Under the pieces are notes generated by a model. That model worked only from the letters and a program-made list of their open reading frames with translations, did no database searches and was not told the DNA's origin. A DNA stretch of 32,704 bases from CAZLCC01 sp964558365 (GTDB lineage: Bacteria > Patescibacteriota > Saccharimonadia > Saccharimonadales > Saccharimonadaceae): NCBI GenBank assembly GCA_964558365.1, contig CAZLCC010000002.1:1-32704 (forward strand). Reading direction: 5' to 3'. The first letter of the stretch is position 1, and every line of letters begins with the position of its first letter. Made by a program: the position numbers and the translations under genes. This document shows positions 29,501-32,704 of the stretch, piece after piece.

Positions 29501-29794
29501 TTATTGCTCGAGATAGAGAATCTTCTCTTTCTCGAGCAATCTGGCGATTCGACTTCTAGGCGTCACCTTAACGCGTCCTGCGCCAAGATTAGTAATCAGG
29601 TAGCTTCTTTTCCAGAAGCCAAAAAACCCTGCAAAACCCCTTGATATCTTGATACTCTCACCGGGAGCGAGCCGAAAAATCTTGTGGGTGAAACCCCTGG
29701 GGCGCTCGCCAAACTGAGGAAGGTAAAACCCCCAGGCCGAGGCAATGCCGAGGGCGGAATTCCCCCATGTTTTGACTATCGCATCATCGTTCAT
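29501..29794 (-). CDS. Small hypothetical protein, 97 aa
   Basis: Not recognised. ATG 29794 (MNDDAIVKTWGNS) is preferred over an in-frame TTG at 29809, which lies in the SD region GAGAGGAGAGG. The protein is basic and rich in Gly, Phe and Trp; the middle part (LAPGESIKISRGFAGFFGFW) includes an amphipathic aromatic stretch but no clear membrane helix, and TPRSRIARLLEKEKI is a basic helix near the end. TWGNSALGIASAWG near the N-terminus loosely recalls AbrB/MazE-like WGNSxAVRIP, but the rest does not support that. Composition is GC-rich compared with smpB and the glycosyltransferases. It has a consensus promoter, SD and a strong terminator: the same layout as the other small genes. Confidence 0.7.
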   Translation of the reverse strand: MNDDAIVKTWGNSALGIASAWGFYLPQFGERPRGFTHKIFRLAPGESIKISRGFAGFFGFWKRSYLITNLGAGRVKVTPRSRIARLLEKEKILYLEQ

Positions 29795-29841
29795 AGCCTC
29801 TCCTCTCAAGTTGTTTGTAGAAAAAGAAGACTAGTAGTTAT

Positions 29842-29870
29842 ATTATAACAAAAAAATAACTTTTAGTCAA
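29842..29870 (-). promoter_or_regulatory. Promoter of the 97-aa gene
   Basis: Minus strand TTGACT (29870-29865), 17 bp, TATAAT (29847-29842). Leader of about 41 nt with SD GAGAGGAGAGG. The -35 lies within the last codons of the glycosyltransferase gene. Confidence 0.8.
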
Positions 29871-30940
29871 TCTTCTTGATAAGAAACTATATCTATATTT
29901 CTCTTGAGATTTTTGCCAGATTTTTGCCAGCTGAATTTTTTGGACTGAGCTAACCCTTTGTTAATAATTTCTTCTCTATTCTGTTTATTTTCAAGTTTTT
30001 TAATCTGTTTTGCGAAAACTTCTGAAGAAGTAGCCGAGAAATAGAGTGCTGCGTTGCCGCCAACTTCGTGAAAGATTTCTGTATCAGCGCAGACGGCTGG
30101 CACGCCCTTTGCCATTGCTTCAATAATTGGCAAGCCAAAACCCTCGGCAGTTGAGGCGGTGGCAAGGGCTGAGGCTGAGCTAAGTAGTTCGTTATATTCT
30201 TTTTCACTGACGCCGTTATGAAATACTACTTTTGTGTTTTTGGGTATAAGTTCTTCAAGTTCATTTTTGCGTCTTGATGAAACTTTACTAAGAAGATGAA
30301 GAGTATAATCAGGCAAGTATTCCATACCTTTAATGAGCGTCTCAACATTTTTATAGGGCATGAATGATCCCATATAGACGATATCTTTTTTGGTTTTTTT
30401 GAGGTTTGCCTTTTTTATTTCACCAGTTGGGGCATTTGAAACCACGAACACAGGCTTATTAGTGAACTTATGTTGCAGAATCTCTTTTTTTGACGTTTCG
30501 CTTACTGTTGCAACGGCATCGGCAGATTTTAAAAGTAGTTTTTGCGGCCAATATGCCTGATGATAGAGCCACCAAATACCACGCACAAGCCATGGTAAAT
30601 GCGTAGGTGGTTTGGGGTTTTTGTAATAAATAAGGTCTTGAACGGTTAAAATAAGTTTATATTTCTTACCTAGAGGGCCCATAGTCTGCAGAGGACTAAA
30701 TACAGCGCTTGCGCCAAGTTTATTTAGCTTACGAGCGATAAAGAACTCTTTTAACGAGAATGGATTGTTGAGCTTTACATAAGGGACGTTTTTTGGCAGC
30801 AAACGAAGCTGTCTTTCGTCATGGATAATCATAGTAACGGGCTGTAATTTTGCGAATGCTTCGGTGAGGCTGGCGGTATAACGACTAATGCCGTCATAGT
30901 AATCTGTTCTAACCCACCGCGCATCTATAAACACTTTCAT
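29867..30940 (-). CDS. GT4-family glycosyltransferase
   Basis: 357 aa from MKVFIDARW (ATG 30940); the longer frame to 30982 crosses the promoter. GT-B fold: N-terminal DARWVRTDYYDGISRYT (the GISRY pattern of acceptor-side domains), LTVQDLIYYKNP, AVATVSETSKKEIL, then a C-terminal donor domain with IVYMGSFMPYKNVETLIKGM, KVVFHNGVSEKEYNELL and the signature ASTAEGFGLPIIEAMAKGVPAVCAD (E-x7-E). It probably transfers a hexose from a nucleotide sugar in glycan or glycolipid synthesis; substrates are unknown. Extended -10 TGcTACAGT is 7 nt before the ATG, no SD. Divergent from another GT4 gene. Confidence 0.92.
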   Translation of the reverse strand: MKVFIDARWVRTDYYDGISRYTASLTEAFAKLQPVTMIIHDERQLRLLPKNVPYVKLNNPFSLKEFFIARKLNKLGASAVFSPLQTMGPLGKKYKLILTVQDLIYYKNPKPPTHLPWLVRGIWWLYHQAYWPQKLLLKSADAVATVSETSKKEILQHKFTNKPVFVVSNAPTGEIKKANLKKTKKDIVYMGSFMPYKNVETLIKGMEYLPDYTLHLLSKVSSRRKNELEELIPKNTKVVFHNGVSEKEYNELLSSASALATASTAEGFGLPIIEAMAKGVPAVCADTEIFHEVGGNAALYFSATSSEVFAKQIKKLENKQNREEIINKGLAQSKKFSWQKSGKNLKRNIDIVSYQED

Positions 30941-30947
30941 GGATATT

Positions 30948-30956
30948 ACTGTAGCA
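30948..30956 (-). promoter_or_regulatory. Extended -10 of the minus-strand glycosyltransferase
   Basis: TGcTACAGT, 7 nt before the ATG at 30940. Confidence 0.6.
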
Positions 30957-30962
30957 CTGAAA

Positions 30963-30971
30963 TGATATAAT
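30963..30971 (+). promoter_or_regulatory. Extended -10 of the plus-strand glycosyltransferase
   Basis: TGaTATAAT, 9 nt before the ATG at 30981. Only 6 bp separate it from the divergent element. Confidence 0.65.
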
Positions 30972-30980
30972 AGTCCAAAC

Positions 30981-32162
30981 ATGAAAATTTTAATTGCATC
31001 TGACCTTCATTGGCCAACCATTAATGGTGTGGCTTCTTTTAGCCGAAATTTGGCGCAAGGGCTGGCGGCGAAAGACCATGAAGTAGTGGTCATTGCACCG
31101 AGCCAAACTGGCAGAGGCTATGAAGAGTATGACAAAAACCACGTTGTGAAACGGACTATGGCGCTACCCTTTCCGTTTTATCAAAACTTTCGAATTTCTG
31201 TAACGCCGCAACGTGAAGTGAAAAAGATTATTGAAGATTTTGACCCAGACGTGATTCATATTCAGAGTATGCTGGGCATTGGGCGTGCGGCGCTTATGAC
31301 GGGCAAAAAGCACAATATTCCTGTGGTGGCAACGAATCATGCTATGCCAGAGAACTTGATTGAAAACATGCGCCTGCTTGCGCCTTTTGCGCGACCAATT
31401 AACTATATTTTAAAAAATTATGGAGCGCGATTTCATAGTAATGCAGACTATCTTACGTCGCCAACGCAATCTGCAATTAACTTATATAAAGACGACATGA
31501 AAGATGTTTCGATTCCGGTTGAAGCGGTGTCGAACGGTATTGATTTGAGCCGATTTTCTCCTGGGGAGGTTTCTAGCGAACTAAGGAAAAAATATGGTTT
31601 GCCAAGCGAAAAGACGCCAATTATCACATATCTTGGGCGACTTGATAGCGAGAAGCATTTGCCAGTATTGTTGCATGCGGCACGGCGAGTTTTTGATGAA
31701 GTTGACGGTCATGTGCTTATTGTTGGCCATGGCAATGAAGCTGAATACTTAAAAGAGCTAAGCAAGCAACTTGGCATTGAAAAGAAAGTTACTTTTGCTG
31801 GCCGTGTAAGCGATGAAGATGTGACGAAGCTGCAAAAAGTCGGCTCTGTTTTTTGTATGCCTTCTCCAGCAGAGCTTCAGTGTATTGCCTGTCTTGAGGC
31901 GATGGCATCTGGTTCGCCAATTGTTGTGGTAAAAGCCGGTGCAGTGCATGAACTTTGCGATGAAGGTAAGAATGGTTTTGTATGTGAAACGGATAATGAT
32001 GCAGATATGGCAGAAAAAATTACTACGATCTTAAAAGATAAAAAATTGCAGCAGTCTATGAGTAAGCGCAGTATTGAAATTGCAAAAACTCACGATATTC
32101 AGCACACGCTTGCGCGTTTTGAAGCTATCTATCAGCAGCTTATTGATCAATACGACGCTTAG
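30981..32162 (+). CDS. GT4-family glycosyltransferase (glycolipid-type)
   Basis: 393 aa. N-terminal acceptor domain MKILIASDLHWPTINGVASF resembles the PimB/MgtA/diacylglycerol glucosyltransferase group (P-x-x-NGVA-x-S); PDVIHIQSMLGIGRAAL and VATNHAMPENL continue that theme. The donor domain has VEAVSNGIDLSRFSPG, YLGRLDSEKHL, VLIVGHGNE, VTFAGRVSDEDV and MPSPAELQCIACLEAMASGSP with the E-x7-E pair. It probably glycosylates a membrane lipid at the cytoplasmic face; this assignment is by resemblance. Leaderless start with TGaTATAAT. Converges with the hydrolase, overlapping stops by 4 nt. Confidence 0.92.
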   Translation: MKILIASDLHWPTINGVASFSRNLAQGLAAKDHEVVVIAPSQTGRGYEEYDKNHVVKRTMALPFPFYQNFRISVTPQREVKKIIEDFDPDVIHIQSMLGIGRAALMTGKKHNIPVVATNHAMPENLIENMRLLAPFARPINYILKNYGARFHSNADYLTSPTQSAINLYKDDMKDVSIPVEAVSNGIDLSRFSPGEVSSELRKKYGLPSEKTPIITYLGRLDSEKHLPVLLHAARRVFDEVDGHVLIVGHGNEAEYLKELSKQLGIEKKVTFAGRVSDEDVTKLQKVGSVFCMPSPAELQCIACLEAMASGSPIVVVKAGAVHELCDEGKNGFVCETDNDADMAEKITTILKDKKLQQSMSKRSIEIAKTHDIQHTLARFEAIYQQLIDQYDA

Positions 32163-32704
32163 GTTTTTATAAAATTTTTGATTGCTTTGGCAGCAAACTC
32201 TGGTGCTTCGTAATGCACAAGATGCCCGGTATTAGGTTCAATTTCTAACTTCGCGTTCTTAATTTTTTCTTTTAATTCTTTTTGATTTTTTAGTTTTGCT
32301 ATGCCATCTTTTGCTCCCGCAATAAGCAGCGTTGGCAGTGCTATTTCTTGTGCTGAATCTGAAACCGACGCCGAAACCGACGCCTTAAAAGATTCTTTCA
32401 TTACTTGCTTGTTGGCATATGAACTAAAATGCGTGAGGTGTTTTGAATGAATTTGTTTGCGTAGTGTTTTGTCTTTTGTTTTAGTAAGATAAACACTAAT
32501 AGCGAATACGCTTGGTTTGTTTGCAAAATATGCTCTTGAGGCACTTTCTGGAAGGAGTGTTCCGAGTTGATAATAAGCGTGGCCAAGAACTTTATTAATA
32601 ACACTTTGTCGCTTTGCAATTGGGTTAATAAGAATAAGTTTTTTAATATTTTTGGGGTTATCTTTGGCAATATCGGCAGCAATGATTGAACCAAAAGAAT
32701 GACC
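32159..32704 (-). CDS. Alpha/beta hydrolase, C-terminal part (5' truncated by window edge)
   Basis: One continuous frame runs from the window edge (first codons GGT CAT TCT TTT) to the TAA at 32161-32159, 181 residues. It opens with the nucleophile elbow GHSFGS, continues KLILINPIA, and carries the acid in LIAGAKDGIAKL and the catalytic His in NTGHLVHYEAPEFA, so Ser-Asp-His are all present. The missing part is the N-terminal ~80-100 residues with the oxyanion strand. Substrate unknown; it may be an esterase or peptidase. Internal Met codons near 32401 give shorter apparent frames, but there is no frameshift. Confidence 0.85.
   Translation of the reverse strand, partial: GHSFGSIIAADIAKDNPKNIKKLILINPIAKRQSVINKVLGHAYYQLGTLLPESASRAYFANKPSVFAISVYLTKTKDKTLRKQIHSKHLTHFSSYANKQVMKESFKASVSASVSDSAQEIALPTLLIAGAKDGIAKLKNQKELKEKIKNAKLEIEPNTGHLVHYEAPEFAAKAIKNFIKT

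Noticed and set aside
32159..32694. Two separate or frameshifted hydrolase fragments
   Set aside because: Direct translation of the minus strand from the window edge gives one continuous frame carrying GHSFGS, the acid and the His; the other frame is a shadow.
1..32704. CRISPR arrays, insertion sequences or prophage genes
   Set aside because: No regularly spaced repeats, transposase motifs or phage structural genes were seen.

Overview
The window looks like the chromosome of a Patescibacteria (CPR) bacterium, most probably Candidatus Saccharibacteria (TM7). This is inferred from moderate-to-low GC, very tight packing, convergent genes with overlapping stop codons, a standard genetic code, and lineage-typical families: a stand-alone VirD4/HerA-like ATPase, a sigma-region-4/HARE-HTH protein, a DUF3048 protein, a PEGA/propeller membrane protein and a sortase. 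No assignment could be checked against a database.

Layout. 1-500: 3' end of an FtsQ/DivIB-like gene. 500-1490: a mostly non-coding, AT-rich kilobase with a 19-bp direct repeat, a structured element and an overlooked 47-aa membrane protein. 1491-8741 (minus): VirD4-like ATPase, sigma4/HARE protein, topA, dprA. 8762-10826: a plus-strand island among minus-strand housekeeping genes. It holds a well-defined candidate ncRNA gene (consensus promoter, ~256 nt structured RNA, strong terminator), two small membrane-protein operons and two related hairpin RNA elements; pth lies between them. 10834-17011 (minus): J-domain protein, der, an unknown protein, an RluB/RsuA-type pseudouridine synthase, a response regulator and histidine kinase, and two overlapping tiny Arg-rich ORFs. 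17151-24655: unknown 249-aa protein, tRNA-Glu, DUF3048 protein, gltX, DUF4367-like protein, PEGA/propeller protein, sortase, tRNA-Leu. 24666-28215 (minus): HExxH peptidase, PD-(D/E)XK-like protein, and an xthA / MTH1-like NUDIX / NnrD-like repair operon. 28264-32704: pyrH, smpB, a 97-aa protein, two divergent glycosyltransferases and the C-terminal part of an alpha/beta hydrolase.

Two expression styles appear. Many housekeeping genes have a -10 box, often extended (TGnTATAAT), only 6-11 nt before the start codon and no Shine-Dalgarno sequence, which predicts leaderless mRNAs. The small, visibly more GC-rich genes, and the sigma4/HARE gene, instead have spaced promoters, leaders and purine-rich SD sequences; most of the small genes end in a strong hairpin. 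The small-gene/RNA islands are the part of the window least explained by known families.
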